Shown here: one piece after another, positions 1-9,017 of the stretch | How the letters are laid out: each line of letters begins with the position of its first letter | Position numbering within the stretch: position 1 is the first letter of the stretch | From: Thiotrichales bacterium | GTDB lineage: Bacteria > Pseudomonadota > Gammaproteobacteria > JAABTG01 | DNA length: 42,261 bases | Reading direction: 5' to 3' | NCBI GenBank assembly: GCA_011389995.1 | Contig: JAABTG010000028.1 | Span: 1 to 42,261 of the forward strand | Made by a program: the position numbers and the translations under genes | Notes under the pieces: generated by a model | The model's input: the letters and a program-made list of their open reading frames with translations, nothing else | Told to the model about the DNA's origin: nothing | Databases searched by the model: none

Positions 1-699
1 CTTGTCGTCCAGGTAGAGGCCGGCCACCGCCTCGCGGGCACGGAAGATGATGTCCTGGGAGATGTGGTGGCGGTCCAGGCGTTCCGGATGGCGGCGGCGG
101 TTGTTGTCCAGTTCGAGGATGCGGAACTCCTCTTCCTTGTTGGGGTAGTCCACCCACACGTGCATGAGGAAGCGGTCGAGCTGGGCCTCGGGCAGGTTGT
201 AGGTGCCCTCCTGCTCGATGGGGTTCTGGGTGGCCAGGACCATGAACAACTCGGGCAGGGGATAGGTCTTCTGGCCCACCGTCACCTGGCGCTCCCCCAT
301 GGCCTCGAGGAGTGCCGATTGCACCTTGGCGGGGGCGCGGTTCACCTCGTCGGTGAGCAGGATGTTATGGAACAGGGGGCCGGGCCGGAATTCGAAGGTG
401 CCCTCCGACTGGCGGTAGATGTCGGTGCCGATGAGGTCCGAGGGCAGGAGATCGGGGGTGAACTGGATACGGTGGAACTCCCCCTCCACCGCCTCGGCGA
501 GGGCCTTGACGGCGGTGGTCTTGGCCAGCCCCGGCAGGCCTTCCACCAGCATGTGGCCGTCACACAGCAGGCATACCAGCATGCTCTCGAGCAGGCCCTG
601 CTGGCCGATGACCCGCGAGGCCAGATGGCGCCGCAGGGGCTCCAGCACCTGGGGGTTCAGGGAGGCCGGGGCGTCCGGCGTGTACAGGGAACTGTTCAT
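1..699 (-). CDS. MoxR-family AAA+ ATPase (partial, C-terminus off window)
   Basis: MoxR ATPases act as chaperone-like remodelers, often for VWA-domain partner proteins or metal-enzyme maturation. The visible 233 residues hold a Walker A loop (GLPGLAKTT, about residues 54-62), a Walker B segment (LLTDEVNRAP) and the sensor region ATQNPIEQEGTYNLPEAQLD, all typical of MoxR. The C-terminal lid is beyond the left edge. The start is the ATG whose complement lies at 697-699; the N-terminus MNSSLYTPDAP has normal MoxR length. It follows the proline-rich secreted protein gene (start 1297) with a 13-nt gap, so the two are probably cotranscribed. Downstream partners (DUF58, VWA proteins), if present, would lie outside the window, so the client is unknown. 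Family call is secure. Confidence 0.93.
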   Translation of the reverse strand, partial: MNSSLYTPDAPASLNPQVLEPLRRHLASRVIGQQGLLESMLVCLLCDGHMLVEGLPGLAKTTAVKALAEAVEGEFHRIQFTPDLLPSDLIGTDIYRQSEGTFEFRPGPLFHNILLTDEVNRAPAKVQSALLEAMGERQVTVGQKTYPLPELFMVLATQNPIEQEGTYNLPEAQLDRFLMHVWVDYPNKEEEFRILELDNNRRRHPERLDRHHISQDIIFRAREAVAGLYLDDK

Positions 700-712
700 T
701 GCGTTTCCGGGT

Positions 713-1297
713 TCAGGGTCGAGCATGGCGCGGGGCGTCCTCCGTGGCCCACGGGTCGTCCGTGGGGCCGGCATAGGGGGCGACGGGCTCGCTACCGGCC
801 GGCGGTTCTTCCGCGACGGGTGGCTTCGCCGGTGGCCGGCGCGGGGCCACGGCGGGCGGTTGCCAGCCGGGATTGGGGGCGTAGGACGAATCCGTCGCCG
901 GCGGCTGGTCCACGCCGCCACGGGCCGCGGGGGACCATGGCGCCATGCCCCCCCCCTGGACCGCGGGGCCCCTGCGCCGCTGGGCGCCCGGCGTCGGTGG
1001 CCGCGCCATGGCGGCGCCCGCCGGCGGATAGCGGTAACGATAATCGTAGCTGTAGCCATAGGGGGCGCCGCCGTAGGCCCCCGCCGGCGGCCGCCGCGGC
1101 AGGTTGGCCGGCGGCGCGGGCCAGCCCCCGACACGGAACGTCCGTGGTCCCATGGATTCCGTGCCCGCGGGGGCCGACGCGCCCCCCGCAACCGGACAGG
1201 GCTTGCCCTTCGCCCCCATGGAGGCGCCATGGGCGCCGGAGGTTACGAGCAACAGGGCGGTCAACACCCACGGAATCGTGCGGATCCCTGACGACAT
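713..1297 (-). CDS. proline/glycine-rich secreted hypothetical protein
   Basis: I do not recognise a family for this 194-aa protein. Residues 1-25 form a signal peptide (MSSGIRTIPWVLTALLLV then an AHGA cleavage region). The rest is low-complexity and rich in Pro, Gly, Ala and Arg, with a Tyr-rich stretch near residues 77-90 (YGGAPYGYSYDYRYRYPP). It is probably periplasmic or envelope-associated and largely disordered. The start has a good ribosome site (AGGAG, 8 nt upstream). It lies 13 nt upstream of the moxR-like gene on the same strand and is likely the first gene of that operon. Composition this biased could also be a chance open frame in GC-rich DNA, but the signal peptide, ribosome site and operon position argue for a real gene. 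Confidence 0.6.
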   Translation of the reverse strand: MSSGIRTIPWVLTALLLVTSGAHGASMGAKGKPCPVAGGASAPAGTESMGPRTFRVGGWPAPPANLPRRPPAGAYGGAPYGYSYDYRYRYPPAGAAMARPPTPGAQRRRGPAVQGGGMAPWSPAARGGVDQPPATDSSYAPNPGWQPPAVAPRRPPAKPPVAEEPPAGSEPVAPYAGPTDDPWATEDAPRHARP

Positions 1298-1498
1298 GGA
1301 TGGAACTCCTCAGAAGAGGTGACGGGCACCGGCCGGGATGCGCGACGGCGATGGCCGGTGCTCCAAAGTCACCATACTCACGAAAGACCTAAAACCCCAC
1401 CTTACGGTAGATTATCCTTTGACCACAACCTCCTCCGCGGCATCACCGGCCCGAGCCCCCGGCGCTGGCCCGGAAAGCCGATAAGGAACAGGCGGTTA

Positions 1499-2272
1499 TC
1501 AATCATACTCCCGATCTTTCCAGCGCCGCACGGCAGCGAACACCTCCGCGCCGCCGTTCAGATCGTGACCAGCATAACGGCTGGCGGCGGCGATGACGGC
1601 GGGGTCGTCGTAGCGCAGGAAGGGGTTGGTGCGCAACTCCAGCTCCAGGGTGGAAGGCACCGTGGGGCGTCCCGCCCGGCGGGCCGCGGCATCCACCTGT
1701 TCCCGGGCCAGCAGGTGGGCGTTGTGGGGCTCCACCCACTTGGCGAAACCGATGTTCACCAGGGTGTACTCGTGGGCGCAGTACACCCGGGTCTGCGGGG
1801 GCAGGGCGCGGATGCGGCCGAGGGAGGCGGCCATCTGCTGCGGCGTACCCTCGAACAGGCGCCCGCAACCGCAGGCGAACAGGGTGTCGCCGCAGAACAG
1901 AACGCCGTCTCCGTAGTAGGCGATGTGGCCGGCGGTATGGCCGGGCACGTCCAGCACCTCGAACTCGGTATCCAGCCCGGCCGGCACCACGCGGTCACCG
2001 TGGCCGAGACGATGGGTGAGGGTGGGGATGGCCTCGCCGGCGGGGCCGTAGACCGGTATGCCGGGGAAGCGCCGGAGCAGCGCCGGTATGCCCCCCACGT
2101 GGTCACCGTGGTGGTGGGTCACGAGGATGGAGCGCAGCTCCAGCCCTTCCCGGTCCAGCCGTTCCAGCACCGGATCGGCGTCCCCGGGGTCCACCACCAC
2201 GGCCCCCTCGTCGCCGCGCGCCAGCCAGATGTAATTGTCGGTGAAGGCGGGGATGGGGACGATGTCAGGCAT
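1499..2272 (-). CDS. gloB: hydroxyacylglutathione hydrolase (glyoxalase II)
   Basis: Glyoxalase II hydrolyses S-lactoylglutathione to D-lactate and glutathione, the second step of methylglyoxal detoxification in the cytosol. The 257-aa protein has the metallo-beta-lactamase metal site THHHGDH (residues 52-58), then PGHTAGH, FCGDTLF and CAHEYT, which supply the remaining ligands of the binuclear centre. The C-terminal glutathione-binding part (LELELRTNPFLR) is present and length is normal. An upstream in-frame ATG at 2284 exists, but MPDIVPIPAFTDNYIW from 2272 matches the usual family N-terminus, so I chose that start. It is transcribed divergently from the Rap1a-like gene at 2385. Confidence 0.95.
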   Translation of the reverse strand: MPDIVPIPAFTDNYIWLARGDEGAVVVDPGDADPVLERLDREGLELRSILVTHHHGDHVGGIPALLRRFPGIPVYGPAGEAIPTLTHRLGHGDRVVPAGLDTEFEVLDVPGHTAGHIAYYGDGVLFCGDTLFACGCGRLFEGTPQQMAASLGRIRALPPQTRVYCAHEYTLVNIGFAKWVEPHNAHLLAREQVDAAARRAGRPTVPSTLELELRTNPFLRYDDPAVIAAASRYAGHDLNGGAEVFAAVRRWKDREYD

Positions 2273-2384
2273 GGCGGACTCCACTCGACGGGACGAAAGT
2301 CATGATAACCGACCGGCCGGTGCTGAATCCGCCCCCCGGAATGGGATAATCTCTCGTCCTCGTTCACCCGCGCTAGACCCAGCC

Positions 2385-2741
2385 ATGGCCATCACCCTGA
2401 AGACCCTGCTCCTGACCGCCGCCCTCCTGCCCCTGGCGGCACCTGCCACCGAGCTGGTGTATATGACCGGCCGCCAACTCCTCGACTACTGTAAATCCAC
2501 CGATGCCACCACCCTGGAGCGGGGGCTTTGCGAGGGATACCTCACCGGCCTCGCCGACGGCGCCACCACCCTGCGCACCTGGCAGCGGGCGGCGCCGGGC
2601 TTCTGCGTCCCCGCCGACGCCTCGCCCTTCAGGCTGCGCGAGGTATTCGTGGAATGGGCCTTGGATTACGAATCGGAGTTGGACAACGCCGCCGCCGGCC
2701 TCGCCCTCAACGCCTTCCGCCAGCATTTCCCCTGCCGTTGA
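2385..2741 (+). CDS. Rap1a/Tai-like secreted protein
   Basis: A 118-aa exported protein with a signal peptide (MAITLKTLLLTAALLPLAAP) and a mature domain resembling the Rap1a/Tai immunity fold: a Cys-containing helix (LLDYCKS), LCEGYLTGLADG, FCVP and a final FPCR. The spacing of four Cys residues suggests two periplasmic disulfides. In Serratia, Rap1a-type proteins neutralise type VI secretion effectors; many genomes carry orphan copies with no toxin nearby, as here. The start at 2385 is the ATG directly before the signal peptide; a longer frame upstream overlaps the divergent gloB and lacks a plausible N-terminus. The next gene (HDOD) begins 58 nt downstream. Immunity function is family-based and untested here. 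Confidence 0.75.
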   Translation: MAITLKTLLLTAALLPLAAPATELVYMTGRQLLDYCKSTDATTLERGLCEGYLTGLADGATTLRTWQRAAPGFCVPADASPFRLREVFVEWALDYESELDNAAAGLALNAFRQHFPCR

Positions 2742-2799
2742 CGGGGCACGGGCAGCGACTGCCGCAGCCCCGTTTACACCAATCGCCCGAGGCGCCAAC

Positions 2800-3675
2800 A
2801 TGACTCCCACTTCCACGCCCACCAAGGCCGAACTCCTCGCCGAGGTGGCGGGGCTGGCCTCGCCACCCCACACCTGCACCCGGGTGATGGCCCTCATCCA
2901 CGACGAGCGGGCGGACGTGTCCGCCATCGGCGACGTCATCGCCCAGGACCCCAGCCTGGCCACCCGCCTGCTGCGGCTGGTGAACAGCTCCTTCTACAAC
3001 TTCCCGCGCCAGATAGACACCCTGTCCAGGGCCATCGCCATCGTGGGACTGAACGACCTCCATACCCTGGTGGTGGCGGTGTCGGCGGTAGACGCCTTCA
3101 GCCGCCTCGGCAGCCGGCAGATCGACATGGAATCCTTCTGGCGCCACAGCCTCTACACCGCCATGCTGTCGCGCGAGCTGGGGCGGCGCGGCCATTACCC
3201 CCTGCCCGAACGGCTGTTCGTCACCGGCCTGCTGCACGACGTCGGGCTGTTGATGATCTGCAACCAGTTGGGGGACATGGAGGAGGTCCTGATTCACGAC
3301 GCCAACGGCGACGAAGACACCCTCCAGGCCCGGGAACGGGACACCTTCGGCTTCGATCATGGAGAGCTGGGCGGGGAGATCCTGGAGGCCTGGCAACTGC
3401 CCGCCGCCATCACCGACGGCGTGCGCTACCATCACCGGCCCGATGTGGCGGGCGTCCACCAGGGCGAGGCCTCCTACATCTGGGTGGCCGATCTGCTGGC
3501 CCACCAGATCCAGGGCGCCGGTCTGTTCACGGGGGTCACGGTGGAACTGCCCGGTTTTCAGGAGGAGCTGCTGGCGACGGTGGGCATGAACCGCCGCGGC
3601 ATCGATCTGGACGGGGTCATCGACAAGGTCAACGACGAGTTCGCCGAGGTCCACAACCACATCCATCCCCACTGA
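2800..3675 (+). CDS. HDOD-domain signalling protein
   Basis: A 291-aa cytoplasmic protein consisting almost wholly of an HDOD domain, a relative of HD phosphohydrolases used in regulatory and scaffold proteins. Visible motifs are the N-terminal helix bundle with LASPPHTCTRVMALI, the segment IAQDPSLATRLLRLVNSSFY (residues 47-66), GLLHDVGLLMI and a later HHRP. No REC, GGDEF or EAL domain is attached. The HD pair in LLHDVG is retained, but catalysis is not usual for this family. The start at 2800 gives the expected N-terminus directly after the Rap1a-like gene. A stem-loop and T-run immediately follow the stop. Confidence 0.9.
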   Translation: MTPTSTPTKAELLAEVAGLASPPHTCTRVMALIHDERADVSAIGDVIAQDPSLATRLLRLVNSSFYNFPRQIDTLSRAIAIVGLNDLHTLVVAVSAVDAFSRLGSRQIDMESFWRHSLYTAMLSRELGRRGHYPLPERLFVTGLLHDVGLLMICNQLGDMEEVLIHDANGDEDTLQARERDTFGFDHGELGGEILEAWQLPAAITDGVRYHHRPDVAGVHQGEASYIWVADLLAHQIQGAGLFTGVTVELPGFQEELLATVGMNRRGIDLDGVIDKVNDEFAEVHNHIHPH

Positions 3676-3682
3676 CGGCGGT

Positions 3683-3703
3683 GCCGCGGAAAGCGGCTTT
3701 TTT
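3683..3703 (+). terminator. rho-independent terminator after the HDOD gene
   Basis: The stem GCCGC (3683-3687) pairs with GCGGC (3693-3697) around a GGAAA loop and is followed by six T residues. It begins 7 nt after the HDOD stop codon. The stem is short, but the loop and T-run are canonical. Confidence 0.75.
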
Positions 3704-3863
3704 GCGCTCGGGGCAGGAGCCCCGCCCGCGGGGCGAAGGCCGAACCAGAACATGACCCATCGTGGAGCGCCCCCAAGGGACCGGAGTACGACGGATCAGC
3801 CACGCGCCGCCGGTATGGCGTGAGTCGCGGAGCGGCCGCCACCGCTGCCTCTTTCTCCCGGAG

Positions 3864-3880
3864 GCCGGGTCGAGCCCGGC
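3864..3880 (-). terminator. possible weak terminator or hairpin after gcvPB
   Basis: GCCGGG (3864-3869) and CCCGGC (3875-3880) form a six-pair GC stem with a 5-nt loop, 31 nt past the gcvPB stop in the minus-strand transcript. No T-run follows on that strand, so it may be only an mRNA-stabilising hairpin. The rest of 3704-3910 shows another GC-rich hairpin (3719-3734) and no gene. Confidence 0.3.
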
Positions 3881-3910
3881 ATCACGGTGGAGCCGCCGGC
3901 GGGCTTGGCC

Positions 3911-5407
3911 TCAGGCCTGCCTGGCCTCCCCGACCTCCGGGGCCGGCGCCGGCGCCTCCTCGGCGGGGCGCCAGCGCAGGTCCAGGTGGCGGGCCGCACG
4001 GACGTCGTCCAGGCGCCGTACCGGGGTGGTGTAGGGGGCACCCCGCACATAGTCGGCCCGGGTCTCGGACTCCTTGCGAATGGCGGCCATGGCGGCCACG
4101 AACTCATCCAGCACCTCCCGGCTCTCGGTCTCCGTGGGCTCGATGAGCAGGCACTCGGGCACCAGCAGGGGGAAATAGGTGGTGGGGGCGTGGTGGCCGT
4201 AGTCCAGCAGGCGCTTGGCGAAATCCATGGCGGTGACCCCCAACTGCTTGGCCTCCCGGCGCAGGGTGATGATGAATTCGTGGGTGGGCCGGCGATCGGG
4301 GTAGGCCAGTTCGAAACCCTCCTCCCGCAGCCGGGTGGCCAGGTAGGCGGCGTTGAGGGTGGCGAACATGGCCACCCGCTCCATGCCCTCGCGTCCCAGC
4401 AACAGGGCGTAGATATAGGCCCGCATGAGGATGCCGGCGTTACCCATGAACGCCGACAGGCGGCCGATGGACTGGGGCCGGTCGCGCTCCGTGAGCCAGC
4501 GGTATTCGCCGTCCTCCTCGGTGACCATGGGCACCGGCAGGAAGGGCCGCAGGCGCTCCCCCACCCCCACCGGGCCGGCCCCCGGGCCGCCGCCGCCGTG
4601 GGGGGTGGAGAAGGTCTTGTGCAGATTCATGTGCACCACGTCGAAGCCCATGTCGCCCGGGCGGGTGCGACCGAGGATGGCGTTGAGGTTGGCGCCGTCG
4701 TAGTAGAGCAGGCCGCCGGCCTCATGGACGATGCCGGCGATGGCCTCTATATGGCGCTCGAAGACGCCGAGGGTGGAGGGGTTGGTGAGCATGATGCCCG
4801 CGGTGTGGGGCCCCACCGCCGCCTTCAGCTTATCGATGTCCACGTCCCCCACCTCGTCGGTGGGGATCTCTTTCACCTTGAAGCCGCACATCACGGCGGT
4901 GGCGGGGTTGGTGCCGTGGGCCGCGTCGGGCACCAGCACCTCGGTGCGCTCGTGATCGCCGCGGGCCACGTGATAGGCGCGGATCATGGCCATGCCCGTG
5001 AACTCCCCCTGGGCCCCGGCCATGGGCGTGAGGGAGACCTCCTTCATGCCGGTGACGCTCTTCAGCATCTCCTGCAGATCGAACATGGAACGCAGGAAAC
5101 CCTGGCTGTGGCTGTCGGGGGCCAGGGGATGGCGGTCGACGATGCCCGGCAGGCCCGCCAGGGTGTTGCAGGCCCGCGGGTTGTATTTCATGGTGCAGGA
5201 ACCGAGGGGATAGAAGTGGGTGTCGATGGCGAAGTTCTTCTGGGACAGACGGGTGTAGTGGCGCACCGCCTCCAACTCCGACACCCGGGGCAGTTCCGGC
5301 TCGGCCTCGCGCAACAACTCGGGGGGCAGGTCGCCGACGGCGTCCAGGCCGTCGAAACGATGGGCGCCGCTGCGCCGGCCGGCACGGGAATGTTCGAAAA
5401 TCACCAT
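3911..5407 (-). CDS. gcvPB: glycine dehydrogenase (decarboxylating) subunit 2
   Basis: This is the C-terminal half of the split P-protein of the glycine cleavage system, which decarboxylates glycine and passes the aminomethyl group to lipoyl-GcvH. The 498-aa product contains the PLP lysine in [14 protein letters not shown] (K264), upstream [14 protein letters not shown] and the Gly-rich [15 protein letters not shown] segment. The start at 5407 gives [12 protein letters not shown], the usual subunit-2 N-terminus; the frame continues upstream but into the tpx gene. It is the last gene of the gcv operon and, unusually, is separated from gcvPA by tpx. The 61-nt gap to tpx contains a small GC-rich inverted repeat. 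Confidence 0.96.
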   Translation of the reverse strand: MVIFEHSRAGRRSGAHRFDGLDAVGDLPPELLREAEPELPRVSELEAVRHYTRLSQKNFAIDTHFYPLGSCTMKYNPRACNTLAGLPGIVDRHPLAPDSHSQGFLRSMFDLQEMLKSVTGMKEVSLTPMAGAQGEFTGMAMIRAYHVARGDHERTEVLVPDAAHGTNPATAVMCGFKVKEIPTDEVGDVDIDKLKAAVGPHTAGIMLTNPSTLGVFERHIEAIAGIVHEAGGLLYYDGANLNAILGRTRPGDMGFDVVHMNLHKTFSTPHGGGGPGAGPVGVGERLRPFLPVPMVTEEDGEYRWLTERDRPQSIGRLSAFMGNAGILMRAYIYALLLGREGMERVAMFATLNAAYLATRLREEGFELAYPDRRPTHEFIITLRREAKQLGVTAMDFAKRLLDYGHHAPTTYFPLLVPECLLIEPTETESREVLDEFVAAMAAIRKESETRADYVRGAPYTTPVRRLDDVRAARHLDLRWRPAEEAPAPAPEVGEARQA

Positions 5408-5468
5408 ACTGAAATCGTCCTCGAGTCTGGAAATGGATGTCCCGGGCGCCCTGCGCCCGGGGGGGCGG

Positions 5469-5966
5469 CTACAGGGCCGCCATGGCCTTGTCGTAATCGG
5501 GCTCCTGGGCGATCTCGGGCACCAGTTCGCTGTGCACCACCCTGTCGTCGGCATCCAGCACCACCACGGCCCGGGCGGTGATGCCTGCAAGGGGCCCGTC
5601 GACGATGAGCACGCCGTAGTCCTTGGCGAAGCCCCTGCCCCGCATGAGAGACAGGGTCTCCACGCCCTCCACCCCCTCGCTGCTGCAGAAGCGCCCGTTG
5701 GCGAAGGGCAGGTCGGCGGAGATGGTCAACACCGCCACGTCGTCACGGTTGGCCGCCAGCTCGTTGAAACGCTTGGTGGAGGTGGCACAGACCGGGGTGT
5801 CGAGGCTGGGCACGATGGACAGCAGCTTCTTCTTGCCGGCGAAGTCCTTGAGGCCGACGTCCTCCAGCTTGTTGTTCACCAGGGTGAAATCGGGCGCTTT
5901 GGCGCCCACCTCCGGCACATCGCCGTTGGTGTTGATGGGGTTACCTTCGAGGGTGACCGTCGCCAT
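5469..5966 (-). CDS. tpx: thiol peroxidase (2-Cys peroxiredoxin, Tpx type)
   Basis: Tpx reduces hydrogen peroxide and alkyl hydroperoxides with electrons from thioredoxin. The 165-aa protein carries the peroxidatic Cys in [15 protein letters not shown] (C60) and the resolving Cys in NGRFCSSEG (C94), the spacing that defines atypical 2-Cys Tpx enzymes. N-terminal beta-hairpin residues and the conserved SADLPFA segment are present, and length is normal. The gene lies 17 nt downstream of gcvPA and 61 nt upstream of gcvPB on the same strand, so it is very probably transcribed from the glycine riboswitch promoter. That placement inside gcv is unusual; see the finding on this locus. Confidence 0.96.
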   Translation of the reverse strand: MATVTLEGNPINTNGDVPEVGAKAPDFTLVNNKLEDVGLKDFAGKKKLLSIVPSLDTPVCATSTKRFNELAANRDDVAVLTISADLPFANGRFCSSEGVEGVETLSLMRGRGFAKDYGVLIVDGPLAGITARAVVVLDADDRVVHSELVPEIAQEPDYDKAMAAL

Positions 5967-5983
5967 GTCTTTGACTCCTCCAG

Positions 5984-7381
5984 CTACATTTGTGGTTGAA
6001 CAGAACGCTCGGGGGCGCCCAGGGTAGTCAGACTGCGCTCGAGGTGAGCGGCATATTCGTCGATGTCCTCGGCCACCCGCTTCTCCGTGGCGCACACCAG
6101 CAGGCCGTTTGCGAGCTCCGGGTAGTAGTCCTCCAGGGGCACGCCGGCGAGGATGTTCTGCTCCCCCATGGCCCGCAACAAGGCCCCCGAATCCACCGGG
6201 GCCCGCAGGGCCACCTCGTGGAAGAAGGGGCCGTCGAACAGGCGCTCCAGCCCCAGGGCGGTGACACGCTCCGCCAGGGCCACGGTGTTGCGGTGGCTGG
6301 CGGCGGCCGCCTCCTTGAGGCCGTCGGGCCCGAGGATGGCCATGTGGATGGTGGCGGCGGTGACCATGAGGCCCTGGTTGGTACAGATATTCGAGGTCGC
6401 CTTGGAACGCCGGATATGCTGCTCCCGAGCCTGCAGGGTGAGGGTGAAACCGGTGTTGCCGTCCAGGTCCACGGTGCGCCCGACGATGCGGCCCGGCATC
6501 TGGCGCACATGCTCCTGCTTGCAGCACATGAAGCCGAAATAAGGGCCGCCCGAGGCTATGGGGATCCCCAGGGGCTGGCCCTCACCGCAGGCGATGTCCG
6601 CCCCCTGGCCACGGCTGCCCCAGCGGCCGGGGGGCTTGAGCAGGGCGAGGGCCAGGGGATTCACCAGGGCGATGGTGAGCATGCCCTTGGCGGCGGCCCA
6701 GTCGGTGAGGGCGTCCACCTCCTCCAGCACACCGAAGAAGTTGGGCTGGGGAATCACCAGGGCAGCGTAGTCATCCTCGAAGGCGGCCAGGGCCCCGGGA
6801 TCGGTGCGGCCGCTGACGGCATCGTAGGGCACCTCCACCAGTTCGATGCCCTGGTTGTGGACGATGGCCGCCACCACCCGCCGGTAAACCGGATGCACCG
6901 AGGCGGGCACCAGGACCTTGCGGCTGCCCTTGCGCCCGCCCAGGCGCACCGCCGTGAGCACCGCCTCGGCCAGGGCCGAGGCGCCGTCGTAGAGGGAGGC
7001 GTTGGAGGCATCCATGGCGGTCAGGGAGGTCATCATGGACTGGAACTCGTAGATGACCTGGAGGGTGCCCTGGCTGGCCTCCGCCTGGTAGGGGGTGTAG
7101 GCCGAGTAGAACTCGCCGCGGGTGGCCACCTCCCACACCGCCGCCGGGATGTGATGGTCGTAGGCGCCGGCGCCCAGGAAGCACAGGTTGCCGGAGTCCT
7201 CCGCGGCCCGTTTCTTCAACAGCCGCGCCACCTCTGCCTCGCTGCGGCCGGGGGGCACGCCGTCGAGGCCACGGCAACGCAGGTTGGCGGGGATCTCCTC
7301 GAACAGGGTGTCGATGGAATCGGCGCCGATGCGCTGAAGCATCTGGGCCACATCGGTATCGGTATGGGGTATAAACGGCAC
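5984..7381 (-). CDS. gcvPA: glycine dehydrogenase (decarboxylating) subunit 1
   Basis: The 465-aa N-terminal subunit of the split glycine cleavage P-protein, which pairs with GcvPB. Diagnostic segments are [15 protein letters not shown] at the N-terminus, [15 protein letters not shown], the [14 protein letters not shown] segment and GPYFGFM. Translation starts at GTG (complement of 7379-7381), supported by an AGGAGG ribosome site 8 nt upstream that overlaps the gcvH stop codon. The gap to gcvH is 12 nt. The split P-protein form is common in many bacteria, whereas E. coli has a single fused chain. Confidence 0.96.
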   Translation of the reverse strand: MPFIPHTDTDVAQMLQRIGADSIDTLFEEIPANLRCRGLDGVPPGRSEAEVARLLKKRAAEDSGNLCFLGAGAYDHHIPAAVWEVATRGEFYSAYTPYQAEASQGTLQVIYEFQSMMTSLTAMDASNASLYDGASALAEAVLTAVRLGGRKGSRKVLVPASVHPVYRRVVAAIVHNQGIELVEVPYDAVSGRTDPGALAAFEDDYAALVIPQPNFFGVLEEVDALTDWAAAKGMLTIALVNPLALALLKPPGRWGSRGQGADIACGEGQPLGIPIASGGPYFGFMCCKQEHVRQMPGRIVGRTVDLDGNTGFTLTLQAREQHIRRSKATSNICTNQGLMVTAATIHMAILGPDGLKEAAAASHRNTVALAERVTALGLERLFDGPFFHEVALRAPVDSGALLRAMGEQNILAGVPLEDYYPELANGLLVCATEKRVAEDIDEYAAHLERSLTTLGAPERSVQPQM

Positions 7382-7393
7382 GTATACGGCCTC

Positions 7394-7789
7394 CTAGTCC
7401 TCTTCTTCCTCGGCCACCGCGGTATAGGCGTCGGCGTCGAGCAGATCGTCCAACTCGGTAGGGATGGACAGCTTCACCTTGGCGATCCAGCCGTCACCGT
7501 AGGGATCGGAATTCACCGCCTCGGGGGTATCGCCGAGGGTCTCGTTGACCTCAAGCACCTCGCCGGAGATGGGGCTGAAGAGGTCCGAAGCGGCCTTCAC
7601 CGACTCCACCACCCCCATCTCGTCCCCAACGGCGAGGGACTGACCCACTTCGGGCAGCTCCACGAACACCAGGTCCCCCAGGGATTCCTGGGCGTGGTCG
7701 GTGATGCCCAGGGTCACTACGCCGTTGCCTTCGTCGCGGACCCACTCGTGGGATGGGCTGTATCGCAGGTCTTTCGGGATGTCACTCAT
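7394..7789 (-). CDS. gcvH: glycine cleavage system H protein
   Basis: The 131-aa lipoyl carrier that shuttles the aminomethyl group between the P, T and L proteins. The lipoylated lysine lies in [18 protein letters not shown] (K65), flanked by the typical [12 protein letters not shown] turn and the [12 protein letters not shown] strand. N-terminal [11 protein letters not shown] is characteristic. Start ATG at 7789 gives normal family length. It follows gcvT after 75 nt and precedes gcvPA by 12 nt in the same operon. Confidence 0.97.
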   Translation of the reverse strand: MSDIPKDLRYSPSHEWVRDEGNGVVTLGITDHAQESLGDLVFVELPEVGQSLAVGDEMGVVESVKAASDLFSPISGEVLEVNETLGDTPEAVNSDPYGDGWIAKVKLSIPTELDDLLDADAYTAVAEEEED

Positions 7790-7864
7790 GGCGCTTGGCT
7801 CCGATTTTTTGAAGGTTTCTATGGGTACCGGGGCGGCTGCGGCCGCCGCTACCGTCGTTATAGC

Positions 7865-8950
7865 TCAGATCTGCAGATTCGGTTGGCCGTTCTTGACGAA
7901 GGGGGGCCTGCTGATGAAGACGTCGTGGGGGCGCCCCCGGATCTCTACCCGGGCGGAAGTGGTGCCGGCGGGCACCCGTGCCAGGGCCACGGAACGCTCG
8001 AGGGTGGGGGCGAAACTGCCGCTGGTGGTCTCCCCCTCGCCCTTGTCCGTGAGCACCTTCTGGTGGCCGCGCAACACGCCGCGCCCGTCCAGCACCAGCC
8101 CCACCAGGACGCGCCCCGGCCCTGCCGCCCGCTGGCTCTCCAGGACCTCGCGGCCGATGAAGTCGCGGTCAGCGGGCTCCCAGGCCACGGTCCAGCCGAG
8201 GCCGCTCTCCAGGGGCGTGGTGTCCTCGTCCATGTCGCTGCCATAGAGATTGAGCCCCGCCTCCAGGCGCAGGGTATCCCGTGCGCCCAGGCCCGTGGGG
8301 GCCACACCGCGGGCGGCCAGCCGGGCCCACAGGTCGGCGGCGGCGTCGCCGGGCACGATGATCTCGTAGCCGTCCTCGCCGGTGTAGCCGGTGCGGGCCA
8401 CGAACAGCCCGTCGCCGGCCAGGGCGTGGAATCGCTTGAGGTCCGCCAGTCCGGCCGCCAGACCGTCGGACACCACGCCGTGGACGGCCTCCCGCGCCGC
8501 CGGGCCCTGCACCGCGATCATGGCCAGTTCGGGGCGCTCGTTCACCGTCACCCCGTAATCCGCGGCGTGCTCCGTGATCCACGCCACATCCTTGTCGCGG
8601 GTCCCGGCGTTCACCACCATGCGGTAGGCGCCGTCATCCCGGCGGTAGACGATGAGGTCGTCCTTGATGCCCCCGGCGGGGTTGAGCATGCAGGTGTAGA
8701 GGGCGGCGCCCGTGGTCTTCAGCTTGGCCACGTCGTTGGCCAGGAGGTGGCGCAGGAAGTCCCGGGTGGCAGCACCCGCGAGGTCCACCACGGCCATATG
8801 GGAGACATCGAACATGCCGGCTGCCTCGCGCACCTGGCGATGCTCGTTGAGCTGGGAACCGTAGTGGATGGGCATGTCCCAGCCGGCGAAATCCACCATC
8901 TTCGCGCCGCTGGCGACGTGGCTGTCGTAAAGGGGGGTCTGGCGTCCCAT
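7865..8950 (-). CDS. gcvT: aminomethyltransferase (glycine cleavage T protein)
   Basis: GcvT transfers the methylene group from aminomethyl-lipoyl-GcvH to tetrahydrofolate and releases ammonia. The 361-aa protein starts MGRQTPLYDSHVASGAKMVDFAGW and carries the folate-site segment FDVSHM and the YTGEDGYEI motif, all typical. C-terminal RPPFVKNGQPNLQI is close to the E. coli tail. It is the first gene of the operon, directly below the riboswitch and its terminator. A ribosome site AGGAG (complement of 8963-8967) lies 12 nt upstream of the ATG. Expression is therefore likely raised by glycine at transcription and perhaps also at translation. Confidence 0.97.
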   Translation of the reverse strand: MGRQTPLYDSHVASGAKMVDFAGWDMPIHYGSQLNEHRQVREAAGMFDVSHMAVVDLAGAATRDFLRHLLANDVAKLKTTGAALYTCMLNPAGGIKDDLIVYRRDDGAYRMVVNAGTRDKDVAWITEHAADYGVTVNERPELAMIAVQGPAAREAVHGVVSDGLAAGLADLKRFHALAGDGLFVARTGYTGEDGYEIIVPGDAAADLWARLAARGVAPTGLGARDTLRLEAGLNLYGSDMDEDTTPLESGLGWTVAWEPADRDFIGREVLESQRAAGPGRVLVGLVLDGRGVLRGHQKVLTDKGEGETTSGSFAPTLERSVALARVPAGTTSARVEIRGRPHDVFISRPPFVKNGQPNLQI

Positions 8951-8979
8951 AAACTTCGGTACTCCTCACGGTCTCAGGC

Positions 8980-9016
8980 AAAAAAAAACGGCTGCAAGCC
9001 CCGTAGGCCCCAGCCG
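8980..9016 (-). terminator. intrinsic terminator of the glycine riboswitch
   Basis: On the minus strand a stem CGGCTG (9016-9011) and CAGCCG (8994-8989), extended inward by GGGGCC/GGGGCTT pairing, is followed by nine T residues (8988-8980). It sits between the second aptamer and gcvT, where the expression platform of a gcvT riboswitch belongs. Glycine binding is expected to prevent this hairpin and allow read-through. Confidence 0.88.
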
Positions 9017-9017
9017 C

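Noticed and set aside
1298..1498. Promoter-like TAATCT and AT-rich patch near 1380-1430 for the minus-strand proline-rich gene.
   Set aside because: No -35 at a suitable distance could be matched convincingly.
3719..3734. GC-rich hairpin GCCCCG-N4-CGGGGC as a terminator.
   Set aside because: It has no T-run on either strand and follows a better terminator at 3683-3703.
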